A stretch of DNA of 64,000 nt, taken from positions 1 through 64,000 of the forward strand of contig CAZPEP010000018.1 of assembly GCA_964585685.1 (NCBI GenBank), given 5' to 3'. The notes under the pieces were generated by a model. The model was not told the DNA's origin. It saw nothing but the letters and a program-made list of their open reading frames with translations, and did not search any database. Source of the DNA: JALHVH01 sp964585685. Lineage in GTDB: Bacteria > Acidobacteriota > Aminicenantia > Aminicenantales > Saccharicenantaceae. Positions 51,899 to 60,807 of this stretch are shown one piece after another; positions within the stretch are counted from its first letter, which is position 1, and each line of letters begins with the position of its first letter. Position numbers and translations under genes: made by a program.

Positions 51899-52971
51899 CT
51901 AAGCCCCACCCACAGGGCCGTGCCCAGGATGTTGAGGAACCCCAGCGGGACGAGGACCTTCCACCCGAGGTCCATGAGCTGGTCGTAACGGAAGCGCGGG
52001 TAGGTCCATCGTAGAAGGACCTGGAACCCGCAGAAAAGAAGGACCTTGACGTTGAAGGAGAGGACCTGGAGGAGGACGACGGCGGCCCGCGGCAGGTCCC
52101 AGCCCCCGCCCCACGGGAAACGGAATCCGTCCGGGCCGAGCCAGGGGACCTGCCAACCGCCGAAGTAGAGGGTCACGGCGAGGCAGGAGACGATGATGAC
52201 CTCGAGGAAGTCCGTCATCATGAAGAGCCCCCACTTGAGGCCGCTGTACTCCGCGTAGAATCCGATGATCTCCGACTCCCCTTCCGGGAGATCGAAGGGG
52301 ACGCGCTTCGTCTCGGCGAGGGCGGCAACGAAAAAGACGAAGAACCCCAGCGGCTGGAGCAGGACCCCCCACCGGGGCAGGACCCCGAAAAGAAGCCCGC
52401 CCTGGAACTCAACGATGCGGGACATCCTCAGGGAGGGGAAGACGAGGACGAGGCCGATAAGCGAAAGTCCCAAGGCGACCTCGTAGGAAATGAGCTGGGC
52501 CGCGCCGCGCATCCCGCCGAGCAGGGCGAACCGGTTGTTCGAGGCCCAGCCGCCAATGAGGATCCCGTAGATCCCGAGCGACAGCATGGCCAGGACGAAC
52601 GGGATGCCGGCCTCGAGGTCGGCGACCCCGAGCTCGACGACCCGGCCCGCGAGGCGGACGGCGGGCCCGAAGGGCACGGCGGCGACGGTCACGGCGACGC
52701 AGAAGAACGAGAGGAAGGGAGCGAGGGCGTGGAGAAACCGCCGGGTGAAGGACGGGTCGAAGTCCTCCTTGAACATCATCTTGATGGCGTCGGCGAAGGG
52801 CTGGAAGAGGCCGAAAAAGCGCAGGCCGAAGACGGACGCGCGGTTAGCCCCGATCCGGTCTTGGATGACGGCGCTCTCCTTGCGCTCGACCCAGGTCAGG
52901 AAGAGGGTCAGCGAGAGGAGCCAGATGAGCGCCAGCACGACCTTGGCGAGGACGATGACGAGATCGATCAT
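51895..52971 (-). CDS. nuoH: NADH-quinone oxidoreductase subunit H
   Basis: 358 residues with eight or nine membrane helices. The family markers TWVERKESAVIQDRIGANRA near the N-terminus, FRLPFGP-like QPFADAIKMMFKEDF, and LAETKRVPFDLPEGESEIIGFYAEYSG are clear. It forms the quinone chamber joining the peripheral arm to the membrane arm. Overlaps nuoG (4 nt) and nuoI (4 nt). Confidence 0.95.
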   Translation of the reverse strand: MIDLVIVLAKVVLALIWLLSLTLFLTWVERKESAVIQDRIGANRASVFGLRFFGLFQPFADAIKMMFKEDFDPSFTRRFLHALAPFLSFFCVAVTVAAVPFGPAVRLAGRVVELGVADLEAGIPFVLAMLSLGIYGILIGGWASNNRFALLGGMRGAAQLISYEVALGLSLIGLVLVFPSLRMSRIVEFQGGLLFGVLPRWGVLLQPLGFFVFFVAALAETKRVPFDLPEGESEIIGFYAEYSGLKWGLFMMTDFLEVIIVSCLAVTLYFGGWQVPWLGPDGFRFPWGGGWDLPRAAVVLLQVLSFNVKVLLFCGFQVLLRWTYPRFRYDQLMDLGWKVLVPLGFLNILGTALWVGLR

Positions 52972-54455
52972 ACCCCGACGTCTCTTTCTCTTTCGAGGAC
53001 CTTAACCAGGTCGGCCAGGACGTCGCCCGCCGGACGGGCGTCTCCCGGAGGGGTCCAAACGGGGCGGAAGGCCTGGGCCTTTCCGTCGACGTTCGTCACC
53101 GACCCCGACCGTTCCGCCATGATAGCCGTCGGCAGGATGACGTCGACGCTCCGGTCCAACTCCCCGGCATGGGCCGTGATGAGGAACTTGGCCTGGACGC
53201 CGGCCAGGGCTTCCCGGACGTGGGACTCGGGACCATGCTCGAGGAGCCCGGTCCCGAAGATGAGGAGGAGGTCCGTTCCCTTCGCGATCTCCTCGAGATC
53301 CGGCTGCCTGATCTCGAACCTGAGGTCGAGGGCACCCCTCCGGTTCGGGGTCCGCTCGGCTGTCAGGAGGAGATTGTCAGCCCGGCCCGGCAAAGGGTCC
53401 GCGAACCAATATTTGCAGCCCGTCACGGCCTCGGGAAAGGTCCGACGGACGAGGGAAAGCTCTTCGTTGGAAAGGAACGTGTCGAGGATGAGTCCGATGC
53501 GGCCGCCCCTGCCCGCCCGCCGGAGCCCCCGGACCTTTTCCGAAAGCATGATGAGCGCCTTGTCCCAGGAAATCTCCGTCGCGTTCCTGTCCTTGATCAT
53601 CAGCACCCTCCGGCATCTGTCCGCCATCCACTTTATATAGGAGTAGCGGCCGATGTCGCATATCCAATGCCCGTTGACCCCAGGATTTTCCCGCGACCGA
53701 ATCCTGAAGACCTTCGTCCCTTCCCCGGACCTCTCCGATCCGGACCGGAATTCCAAGGTGATATTGCACCCGCGGCCGCAATGAGGGCAGAGGGAATCCC
53801 CCTTTTTCAGGAGCCAGGTTCGGGTCCGCGCCCGGAAATCGGCGTCGGTGATGGCCCCGACCGGACAGATCTCGACGAGGTTCCCGGAATAATCGTTGTC
53901 GATCTTCCGTCCCTCGTAGAGCCCGATCCACGTCCGAACGCCTCTTTGGTAGACGCCCAGCTCCCCCGTCCCGGTGACCCGGCGCAGGAACCGGAGGCAC
54001 CGCATGCAGAGGATGCACCGCTCGTTGTCGAGGAGGAGGCTCCTGCCGATGGGGACGATCTTGTCCCTCTTCTCCCGCGTTTCACGGAATCGCCCGGCAA
54101 AGCGCCCGTGCCGTTCGTAATAGTCTTGGAGTCGGCATTCGCCGGCTTTGTCGCAGACGGGGCAATCCAAGGGGTGTTCGGCCAGGATGAACTCCAGGAC
54201 TTCTTTCCTCGCGGCATCGACCTTCGGCGTATTCGTCGCGACCTTCATGCCGTCCCGGACCTTCGTGGCGCAGGCGAGTTCGAGCTTTGCCGAGCCTTCG
54301 ATCGCGACGAGGCACATCCGGCACGTGCCCTCCGGTTCGAAGGCCGGATGATGGCAGAAGTGCGGGATATCGATCCCGAAAGCGAGGGCGGCCGTAAGGA
54401 TGGTCGCTCCCTCGGTGGTCTCGATCTCGCGGCCGTCGATCTTGATCTTCAGCAT
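52968..54455 (-). CDS. nuoG: NADH-quinone oxidoreductase subunit G, short form
   Basis: 495 residues; many NuoG proteins are much longer. The N-terminal [2Fe-2S] has CHHPAFEPEGTCRMC; a His-Cys [4Fe-4S] region has HPLDCPVCDKAGECRLQDYYERHG; CILCMRCLRFL and EICPVGAI supply another cluster. The molybdopterin-type [4Fe-4S] motif CPHCGRGCNITLEF follows. The C-terminal molybdopterin-like domain is shortened. It conducts electrons from NuoEF to NuoI/B. Overlaps nuoF by 7 nt. Confidence 0.93.
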   Translation of the reverse strand: MLKIKIDGREIETTEGATILTAALAFGIDIPHFCHHPAFEPEGTCRMCLVAIEGSAKLELACATKVRDGMKVATNTPKVDAARKEVLEFILAEHPLDCPVCDKAGECRLQDYYERHGRFAGRFRETREKRDKIVPIGRSLLLDNERCILCMRCLRFLRRVTGTGELGVYQRGVRTWIGLYEGRKIDNDYSGNLVEICPVGAITDADFRARTRTWLLKKGDSLCPHCGRGCNITLEFRSGSERSGEGTKVFRIRSRENPGVNGHWICDIGRYSYIKWMADRCRRVLMIKDRNATEISWDKALIMLSEKVRGLRRAGRGGRIGLILDTFLSNEELSLVRRTFPEAVTGCKYWFADPLPGRADNLLLTAERTPNRRGALDLRFEIRQPDLEEIAKGTDLLLIFGTGLLEHGPESHVREALAGVQAKFLITAHAGELDRSVDVILPTAIMAERSGSVTNVDGKAQAFRPVWTPPGDARPAGDVLADLVKVLERERDVGV

Positions 54456-55714
54456 GTCGCGTTCCTTGCGGCGGCGGCCCTTTCTTCAAGTTCACCCCGG
54501 AACTTGTCGACCAGGGCGAGGACGGGAAGGGCCGCAGCGTCTCCCAGGGGACAGAATGTTCTTCCCTTGATGGCCGAAGCGACCCGGATGATCTCGTCGA
54601 AGTCCCCGGATTCCCCGCCCCCGGCGGCAAGACGGGTCGCGGTTTTGTGCATCCACGAAGTCCCGATCCGGCACGGCGTACATTGGCCGCATGATTCGTG
54701 ATCGTAGAACCGTGTCATCACGCCCAGAACGTCCAGCATGGACGTATTGGAGCCGATGGCGATGACGGCGCCTGATCCGATCATGGTCCCGGCCCCAGCC
54801 AGGACCGAGCATTCCAAGGGAAGGTCCAGCTCGTCGGGCCTGAGGATCGGGGCGGAAAGCCCCCCGGGAATGACCGCCTTGATCGACGTCCCTTTTGCCG
54901 GCCCCCCCGCGCGGGAGTAGACGAGCTCCCGGAGCGGAGTCCCGACCGGTAGCTCGTAAAGGCCCGGACGGCGGACGGCTCCACTCACGCCGAACAGGCG
55001 CGTCCCGCCGTCGCCCGGCCTTCCTGCGGCCGCGAACGCCTCCCCTCCTTCTCCGATGATCCGCGGGATGTTGCAGAGCGTTTCGACGTTGTTGATGACC
55101 GTAGGGGCCCCGAACAGGCCGACGGAAGCGGGGAAAGGAGGCTTCAGCCTCGGCTCACCGCGCTTCCCTTCGAGCGATTCCAGAAGGGCCGTCTCCTCCC
55201 CGCAAATGTAGGCTCCGGCGCCCCTGTGAATTACGACCTCGAGGCCGCGGTCCTTCCCGAAGACCCGTTCCCCAAGGAAGCCCGCTTCGCGGGCCTCGGC
55301 CGCAGCCTCTTCGAGGCGGCGGGCCGCGCCCTCGTATTCACCGCGGACGTAGATGAAGGCCACGTTGGCCCCGACGGCATAGGCCGTGATGATAACGCCC
55401 TCGATGAGGAGATGGGGCTCATGGGTCATGAGCCAGCGGTCCTTGAAGGTCCCCGGCTCGCCCTCATCAGCGTTGACGCACAGGTAAACGGGCTTGTCCC
55501 CGTCGCGCCGGACGAACCCCCATTTGACGCCGGCCGGAAAACCCGCCCCGCCGCGGCCCCGCAGATCGGCCTTGCGGACCTCGGCCACCACATCGGCAGG
55601 CGCCATGTCCAGGGCCTTGCGGGCGGACTCGTATCCGCCGCGTCGCCGAAAGGCGTCCAAGCGAAAGAGATTCCCCGCGGCGTCCATGAGGGGCCGCAGG
55701 GAACTTGGCGTCAT
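54449..55714 (-). CDS. nuoF: NADH-quinone oxidoreductase subunit F
   Basis: 421 residues. NADH/FMN-binding motifs are LRGRGGAGFPAGVKWGFV, CVNADEGEPGTFKDR and GAGAYICGEETALLESLEGK; the [4Fe-4S] ligands are ESCGQCTPCRIG with the late CPLGD. It accepts hydride from NADH. The start MTPSSLRPLM (55714) overlaps the nuoE stop by 4 nt; the open frame extending upstream through nuoE is antisense-like and rejected. Confidence 0.95.
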   Translation of the reverse strand: MTPSSLRPLMDAAGNLFRLDAFRRRGGYESARKALDMAPADVVAEVRKADLRGRGGAGFPAGVKWGFVRRDGDKPVYLCVNADEGEPGTFKDRWLMTHEPHLLIEGVIITAYAVGANVAFIYVRGEYEGAARRLEEAAAEAREAGFLGERVFGKDRGLEVVIHRGAGAYICGEETALLESLEGKRGEPRLKPPFPASVGLFGAPTVINNVETLCNIPRIIGEGGEAFAAAGRPGDGGTRLFGVSGAVRRPGLYELPVGTPLRELVYSRAGGPAKGTSIKAVIPGGLSAPILRPDELDLPLECSVLAGAGTMIGSGAVIAIGSNTSMLDVLGVMTRFYDHESCGQCTPCRIGTSWMHKTATRLAAGGGESGDFDEIIRVASAIKGRTFCPLGDAAALPVLALVDKFRGELEERAAAARNATC

Positions 55715-56235
55715 GACTTTTCCCGTTCCCGGGAGTCGTTCCCCGCCCCAAGGCCATCTTCCCGGCTCAAGGTCGCCAATAGCCCGTCGATTGCCTCGGC
55801 GTCGACAGGACCATGGTCCTCGCCATCGACCATAAGGCACGGCGCCCGGTCGCAGTTCCCCAGGCATTCCGCCGTAACCAGAGTAAATTTCCCGTCGGCC
55901 GTCGTCTCGCCGGGACCGATCCGCAATCCCTCGCGCAGCCGATCGAGGACGGCTTTCGATCCGGCTATCGTACAGCTCAGGTTGATGCATACCTGGATGA
56001 CGTGCGTTCCGGCCCGCCGGGTTCTGAACATTGTGTGGAACGTGACGACCTCCCGGACGCGGATCGGGTCGAGGCCGAGGGCTCCGGCCGCCTGCTCCTC
56101 TTCGACGGGGGTAATGGCGCCGGTGAGTCTCTGGAGGAAATGGAGGACGGGAAGAAGGGCCGCCTCTCTGCGGGGATAGCGGGCGGTGATCCCACGGATC
56201 GCTTTCAAGACGTCGGCGGACAAGGTTGGACTCAT
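55711..56235 (-). CDS. nuoE: NADH-quinone oxidoreductase subunit E
   Basis: 174 residues, thioredoxin-like [2Fe-2S] protein. Cluster ligands are in CINLSC and CLGNCDRAPCLMV. The N-terminal helical part has YPRREAALLPVLHFLQRLTG. Partner of NuoF in the NADH-oxidising tip. The C-terminus has an extra Glu/Arg/Ser tail. Overlaps nuoD and nuoF. Confidence 0.94.
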   Translation of the reverse strand: MSPTLSADVLKAIRGITARYPRREAALLPVLHFLQRLTGAITPVEEEQAAGALGLDPIRVREVVTFHTMFRTRRAGTHVIQVCINLSCTIAGSKAVLDRLREGLRIGPGETTADGKFTLVTAECLGNCDRAPCLMVDGEDHGPVDAEAIDGLLATLSREDGLGAGNDSREREKS

Positions 56236-57557
56236 CGGTCGAGCTCTCCCCCGATCATGTTGAGCGACCCAAACGTGGGGATGATATCGGCCACGAACCG
56301 GCCACGGATGAGCCGCTCGAGCGCCGCGACGAGATGAAAACAGGGCGCCCTCAGGTGCAGACGATAGGGCTTGTCCGTCCCGTCGGAGACGATGTAAAAG
56401 CCAAGCTCGCCGTTCCCGCCCTCGACCGAGGAATACACTTCGCCCGCGGGAGGGCGGATCCCGTGGCCGTCCATGAAGAAGAGGAAGTGAGAGATGAGCC
56501 CCTCCATGGTTGTGTAGGCGTCTTCCTTAAGCGGGAGGGCGCAGCGCGGGTCCGAAGCCCGTATCCCGCCAGCGACTTCCTTTTCGCTCCCCTCGAGGTT
56601 GGGCGACAGGCGGATCGGGGCCTCGACCCTGCGGCGCCGGGAGGCGCGGATGGCCACCGACGGTTCAACGGCAAAAGCGCCAACCGAGACGATAGGTCCC
56701 CGTGGCGGGAGGGCCGCGGCGGCCTGTTCGACGATCCTCAGGCTCTGGTCAATCTCTTTCATCCGGACCAAGTACCGGTCGAAATTGTCGCCGTTTTCGC
56801 CCAGGGGGACGTCGAAATCTATCCGGTCGTAAACGAGGTAGGGGCGGGCCTTGCGGATGTCGTACGAGATCCCGGTGGAACGGAGGCACGGCCCGGTCCA
56901 ACCGTAGGCGACAGCCTCGTCGGCCGCCATGACGCCGACCCCCCGCGTCCGGCCAAGGAAGATCACGTTCTTGTCGAGGAGGCCATGAACGTCCCTGAGG
57001 ACGCGCCGCGTCTCGAGGACGGCCTTGTCCAGGGCCGCCCGGTAATCGGGGTGGAGCTCCGCGCGCACGCCGCCGATCCGGATGTACGAGGTCGTCATCC
57101 GGGCCCCCGTCGTGAACTCGATGACGTCCCAGATGTATTCCCTGGCCTTCATCATGTACAGGAACACCGTGAAGGCCCCGCACTCCATGGCCATAGCCGC
57201 AACGCACGTCAGGTGGTCGGATACGCGGGAGAGCTCGCCCATCAGGACACGGATGTATTGGGCCCGCTCGGGCGCCTCGACGCCCAGCAGCTTTTCCATG
57301 GCCAGCGCATAGCCCGTGTTGTTGATCAGGGGAGAGACGTAATTCAGGCGGTCCGTGTAGGGAAGGAGGTTAAACCAGGTCCGGTGCTCGCAGGTCTTCT
57401 CGAACCCCCGGTGGAGGTAGCCGATCTCCACTTCGGAGGAGACGACGCGCTCGCCATCGAGCTCGGCCATGACGCGGACCGTGCCGTGCATGGACGGGTG
57501 GGACGGGCCCAAGTTGATGAGCATGGTACCGCGTCCGGGGCTTGTATCGAGCGTCAT
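56232..57557 (-). CDS. nuoD: NADH-quinone oxidoreductase subunit D (49-kDa)
   Basis: 441 residues. NLGPSHPSMHGTVRVMAELDGERVV begins the family, then YLHRGFEKTCEHRTWFNLLPYTDRLNYVSP and the late GRFVADIIPTFGSLNMIGGELDR (quinone-site region). It supports quinone binding next to NuoB. The frame is intact. Overlaps nuoC (57554-57557) and nuoE (56232-56235). Confidence 0.96.
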   Translation of the reverse strand: MTLDTSPGRGTMLINLGPSHPSMHGTVRVMAELDGERVVSSEVEIGYLHRGFEKTCEHRTWFNLLPYTDRLNYVSPLINNTGYALAMEKLLGVEAPERAQYIRVLMGELSRVSDHLTCVAAMAMECGAFTVFLYMMKAREYIWDVIEFTTGARMTTSYIRIGGVRAELHPDYRAALDKAVLETRRVLRDVHGLLDKNVIFLGRTRGVGVMAADEAVAYGWTGPCLRSTGISYDIRKARPYLVYDRIDFDVPLGENGDNFDRYLVRMKEIDQSLRIVEQAAAALPPRGPIVSVGAFAVEPSVAIRASRRRRVEAPIRLSPNLEGSEKEVAGGIRASDPRCALPLKEDAYTTMEGLISHFLFFMDGHGIRPPAGEVYSSVEGGNGELGFYIVSDGTDKPYRLHLRAPCFHLVAALERLIRGRFVADIIPTFGSLNMIGGELDR

Positions 57558-58039
57558 GACCCGCTCCCTTTCCCCGTCGGCGGCTGGCGCCGGCGCAGGG
57601 GGTAATCCTTGCGCAGGGGGAACCCTTCAAACCCCTCGTACATCAGGATCCGTTTCAGGTTCGGGTGGCCGCTGAAGACGACCCCGAACATGTCGAAGAC
57701 CTCGCGCTCGAGCCAGTCGGCGTTCTTCCAGAGACCCGTGAGGGAATCGACCGCCGGAACGTCGGCCCCGAGCCGGACCTTGAGCCGGACCCGGCTCGGC
57801 CGTTCCAGGGAATTCAGATGATAGACCATCTCGAATGCGCCCGCGGAAGCCCGGAGATCGACGCAGGTCAGGTCGAGGAGCATCCTGTAGGAATGCGGCG
57901 GCCCCATGAGGAACCCCGCGACAGCGATCAGGGATCCCCGGCGGACGGTCAAAACGACGTCGTTCCCGTCCAAAAACGTCTCCCCCGTTTCCCCGGGGAA
58001 CCTCGCCTCGATCGCCTCGATCAGCCCTTGCGGCCCCAT
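57554..58039 (-). CDS. nuoC: NADH-quinone oxidoreductase subunit C (30-kDa)
   Basis: 161 residues. MVYHLNSLERPSRVRLKVRLGADVPAVDSLTGLWKNADWLEREVFDMFGVVFSGHPNLKRILM matches NuoC. Start MGPQGLIEAI (58039) is inside the nuoB 3' end (19-nt overlap) with CAGGAG upstream; a longer frame to 58120 would lie deep in nuoB. It bridges NuoD and the peripheral arm. Confidence 0.94.
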   Translation of the reverse strand: MGPQGLIEAIEARFPGETGETFLDGNDVVLTVRRGSLIAVAGFLMGPPHSYRMLLDLTCVDLRASAGAFEMVYHLNSLERPSRVRLKVRLGADVPAVDSLTGLWKNADWLEREVFDMFGVVFSGHPNLKRILMYEGFEGFPLRKDYPLRRRQPPTGKGSGS

Positions 58040-58494
58040 CTCCACTCCTGTTTCCCTCGCTGGATCCCTTCCTGCAGCTTGATCAGGCCGTCCAAGACGA
58101 TCTCCGGACGGGGCGGACATCCCGGGATATAGATGTCCACTGGGATAATGGTGTCGATCCCCTGGACGACCGCGTAATTGTCATAGATGCCGCCGCTCAC
58201 GGCGCATGTCCCGAAGGCCACGACCCACTTCGGTTCGGCCATCTGGTCGTAGACCGTCCGCAGCACCGGGGCCAGCTTCATCGAGATCGTCCCGACGACC
58301 ATCAGGAGGTCGGCCTGCCGCGGGGAAAAGCGGGTCAGGCCGGCCCCGAAGCGGTCCAAATCGAAATGGGCGCAGGCGGTGGACATATATTCCATCCCGC
58401 AGCAGGCGGTAATGAACGGATAGTGGAACAGCGAGAACTTCCGTGCCCACCCGAGGGCACTGTCGAGCTTCGTCATCAGGAAATCGCCGCTCAT
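58021..58494 (-). CDS. nuoB: NADH-quinone oxidoreductase subunit B (N2 cluster)
   Basis: 157 residues. The [4Fe-4S] N2 ligands are in ITACCGMEYMSTA, GTCAVSGGIYD and PGCPPRPEIVLDGL. ARKFSLFHYPFITACCG is typical. The start MSGDFLM (58494) overlaps the nuoA stop by 4 nt; the longer open frame through nuoA is rejected. It passes electrons to quinone. Confidence 0.95.
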   Translation of the reverse strand: MSGDFLMTKLDSALGWARKFSLFHYPFITACCGMEYMSTACAHFDLDRFGAGLTRFSPRQADLLMVVGTISMKLAPVLRTVYDQMAEPKWVVAFGTCAVSGGIYDNYAVVQGIDTIIPVDIYIPGCPPRPEIVLDGLIKLQEGIQRGKQEWRWGRKG

Positions 58495-58838
58495 CGCTCC
58501 CAATCGAACGCGCCCTTTTTCCAAGCGTAAAGGAAGCCCGGGACGAGTACGGTCAGGAACGCGAGGAACGCGAGGACGCCCCGAGTCCCGGCGTCCCTCA
58601 GCGCCAGAGCCCATGGGAAGAAGAAGACGACCTCGACGTCGAAAAGCAGGAACATCAGGGCCGCGAGCGCGAAGGGAACCCGAACCGGCGGGATACCCTT
58701 CTGCAGGTAGGGACTGCCGCATTCGAACGGGCGGTCCTTGGCGGGGTGCCGCTTCCGGGGGCCGAGGAGCCGGTTCATGAACAGCATGGCGACGCCCAGG
58801 CCGCCGAAAACGACGAAGGTCAGAACGAGCTCTGTCAC
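58491..58838 (-). CDS. nuoA: NADH-quinone oxidoreductase subunit A
   Basis: 115 residues with three transmembrane helices. FECGSPYLQKGIPPVRVPFALAALMFLLFDVEVVFFFPWA is the NuoA core. The predicted transcription start (near 58852) lies downstream of a TTG at 58856, so GTG 58838 (MTELVLTF) is chosen. First gene of nuoABCDEFGHI plus an MBL gene. Confidence 0.9.
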   Translation of the reverse strand: MTELVLTFVVFGGLGVAMLFMNRLLGPRKRHPAKDRPFECGSPYLQKGIPPVRVPFALAALMFLLFDVEVVFFFPWALALRDAGTRGVLAFLAFLTVLVPGFLYAWKKGAFDWER

Positions 58839-58858
58839 GATTTCTCTCGGGCGCAAAA

Positions 58859-58887
58859 ATTGTAGTCAATCACGAGGGGCAATGCAA
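58859..58887 (-). promoter_or_regulatory. Promoter of nuoABCDEFGHI operon
   Basis: Minus strand TTGCAT (58887-58882), a 17-nt spacer and TACAAT (58864-58859). Back-to-back with the sulfatase promoter, the two -35 boxes being 5 nt apart. Confidence 0.6.
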
Positions 58888-58892
58888 CCGTT

Positions 58893-58921
58893 TTGACAAT
58901 CCCCCACGCATTCTCCATAAT
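58893..58921 (+). promoter_or_regulatory. Promoter for sulfatase-like gene
   Basis: TTGACA (58893-58898), a 17-nt spacer and CATAAT (58916-58921). Leader to ATG 58944 is about 16 nt with no Shine-Dalgarno. Confidence 0.6.
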
Positions 58922-58943
58922 ACAATATCGCAAGACGGCCGCT

Positions 58944-60584
58944 ATGATGCCCAGCTCCATGAGTCCCCGAAGAAACACCCACCGCCGGACGCTCGCCCTG
59001 GCCTGCACGATCCTCCTGGCGTCCTCAGCCTTCTGCCGGAGGGGGGCCAGTCCCTCCAACGTCGTCCTGATCACCCTGGATACAACCCGTTCGGATTTCG
59101 TCGGCGCCTATCGCCCGGGAAACGCCCGCACTCCGGCCCTCGACGCACTGGCGGCGGAAGGGATCCTTTACGAGGACGCGAACACCCTCATCCCCATCAC
59201 GCTCCCCTCCCACGCCTCGATGTTCTTCTCCGAGGCCCCGCACACGGTCGAAAACTATAACAACGGCCAGGCCGTCCGGAGTTCCGGGGACCGGCCAGCC
59301 CTCGCCGAACTGTTCCTACGAAGGGGCTTCACAACCGCCGCATTCGTCAGCCTCGGTGTTCTTGCATCCGAATTCGGGCTCGACCGGGGCTTCGAGACCT
59401 ATGCGGACGATTTCCCGTCCGACCGCTGGTATCTCTCCGCCGACGAGGTCAACGCCAGAGTCTTTCCATGGCTCGAGGCCAATAGGTCCCGGCGGTTCTT
59501 CCTCTGGGTCCACTATTCCGACCCCCATGATCCGTACTCCCCGCCCGGCACCCCGAACGACACGAAGATCAGCCTCAACGGGAAACCCTTGGGCACGTTC
59601 AGCCTCCAGAAGGGCGAGACAATCCCTGTGCGGCTCGACCTCGATAAGGGCATCAACCGGCTCGTCCTCGAGATCGTCAACCCCTTTCCCGTCGAGGCCG
59701 GCCGGTTCGCCGCCAGAATGGACACATTCGTCCTCGAGCCCGCGGACGCGAAGGGCGTCCCCGTCAGTTCCCCGAAGGATTCGTTCTTCCGCCGGGACGA
59801 TGGCGTGACCTTCCTAAAGGGCCGCTCCGAGATCGAGCTCTCCTGCCCGGAGGCGCCGCGCTCCGTCACTCTGGTCCTCCGGGGAAAGCTCATCGTTCCA
59901 ATCGAGGCTGCCCGCGACGGATACCGGCGGGAGGTCGAATTCATGGACGGCGAGATCGGAAAGCTCCTCGGCCTTCTCAGGAAGCTCGGCCTCTACGACC
60001 GGACGGCGATCTTGGCCGTGGGCGATCACGGCGAGGGCCTCGGGGAATACCGTACGTCGTTCGGCGACCCCCACATCGGCCACGTCCATTTCCTCAACCC
60101 GGTCTATATGAAGGTCCCGTTTATCGTCCGCCTGCCGGGGACCCGGGCAACGGGGATCCGAAGGGCGGAAATCGCGACCCTCCTCGACGTCGCGCCCACC
60201 GTCGCCGGGTTCATGGGCATCAAGGCCCCGGCCTCGTTCCGAGGGCGGGACCTCCTCAAGCTCGCGTTCGGGACCGAAACGGCCGTCTTCCAGGAAACAT
60301 ACAGACCCGAGGCCATCCAGGATAGGTTTGGGCTCCTCGAACGTTCGAAGCATTTCGTCTTTTGCCCAGAGACCGGCCGCTATGAGTATTTCGATCATGA
60401 AAAGGATCCCGACGAGAGGCGTGCCATAACCCTCGAGGACGGGCTCCCGGCCGAAGCGCTCGCGCTCAAAGAACGCCTGGACGCCTTCGTCCGGGACGTC
60501 CTCAGGAACAAGAAGGACATCGCGGCCGACGGCAAGGCCGAGGAAATGCTCAAATCGCTCGGCTACGTCGGGGACAAGAAGTAA
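58944..60584 (+). CDS. Sulfatase/alkaline-phosphatase-superfamily hydrolase
   Basis: 546 residues; a signal peptide or anchor lies near residues 15-30. The N-terminal metal-binding motif is ITLDTTRSDFVGAY, then ITLPSHASMF with Thr at the nucleophile position (classical sulfatases have Cys/Ser in CxPxR). WVHYSDPHDPY and VGDHGEGLGEY hold further metal ligands. A beta-rich insert (about residues 200-310) sits between. The Thr resembles phosphodiesterase/phosphoethanolamine-transferase-type members, so sulfatase activity is not certain. ATG 58947 or 58959 are alternative starts. Confidence 0.85.
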   Translation: MMPSSMSPRRNTHRRTLALACTILLASSAFCRRGASPSNVVLITLDTTRSDFVGAYRPGNARTPALDALAAEGILYEDANTLIPITLPSHASMFFSEAPHTVENYNNGQAVRSSGDRPALAELFLRRGFTTAAFVSLGVLASEFGLDRGFETYADDFPSDRWYLSADEVNARVFPWLEANRSRRFFLWVHYSDPHDPYSPPGTPNDTKISLNGKPLGTFSLQKGETIPVRLDLDKGINRLVLEIVNPFPVEAGRFAARMDTFVLEPADAKGVPVSSPKDSFFRRDDGVTFLKGRSEIELSCPEAPRSVTLVLRGKLIVPIEAARDGYRREVEFMDGEIGKLLGLLRKLGLYDRTAILAVGDHGEGLGEYRTSFGDPHIGHVHFLNPVYMKVPFIVRLPGTRATGIRRAEIATLLDVAPTVAGFMGIKAPASFRGRDLLKLAFGTETAVFQETYRPEAIQDRFGLLERSKHFVFCPETGRYEYFDHEKDPDERRAITLEDGLPAEALALKERLDAFVRDVLRNKKDIAADGKAEEMLKSLGYVGDKK

Positions 60585-60807
60585 CGAACCGAGGTTTACC
60601 GCTATTTCTTCTTGAGAGCCCGAAAAGATCTTTGACGGGAGCCGGAAGAGCACCCAGTCGATGAGACGCAGGACAAGAGGTTGCCTTGGGGTCGACGAAC
60701 GGGCGCGTGGGGTTCGGCGGAGACGGTCATGAGACGTCTTCTTCCCCTTCCGCGGCAGGTTCCTTGTTCAGCCCGAAATCGAAATGGCTGGCCAGGTGGG
60801 CGGGCCG
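60585..60807. other. Convergent intergenic region, no gene seen
   Basis: 223 nt between the sulfatase and lpdA stops. Short open frames cross it (for example a minus-strand one ending at 60602), but they have low-complexity translations and no start signals. No clear terminator hairpin with a T-run was found. Confidence 0.5.

Noticed and set aside
53169..54701. 510-residue plus-strand open frame opposite nuoG and nuoF
   Set aside because: Antisense of well-conserved nuo genes; low-complexity, acidic translation without motifs.
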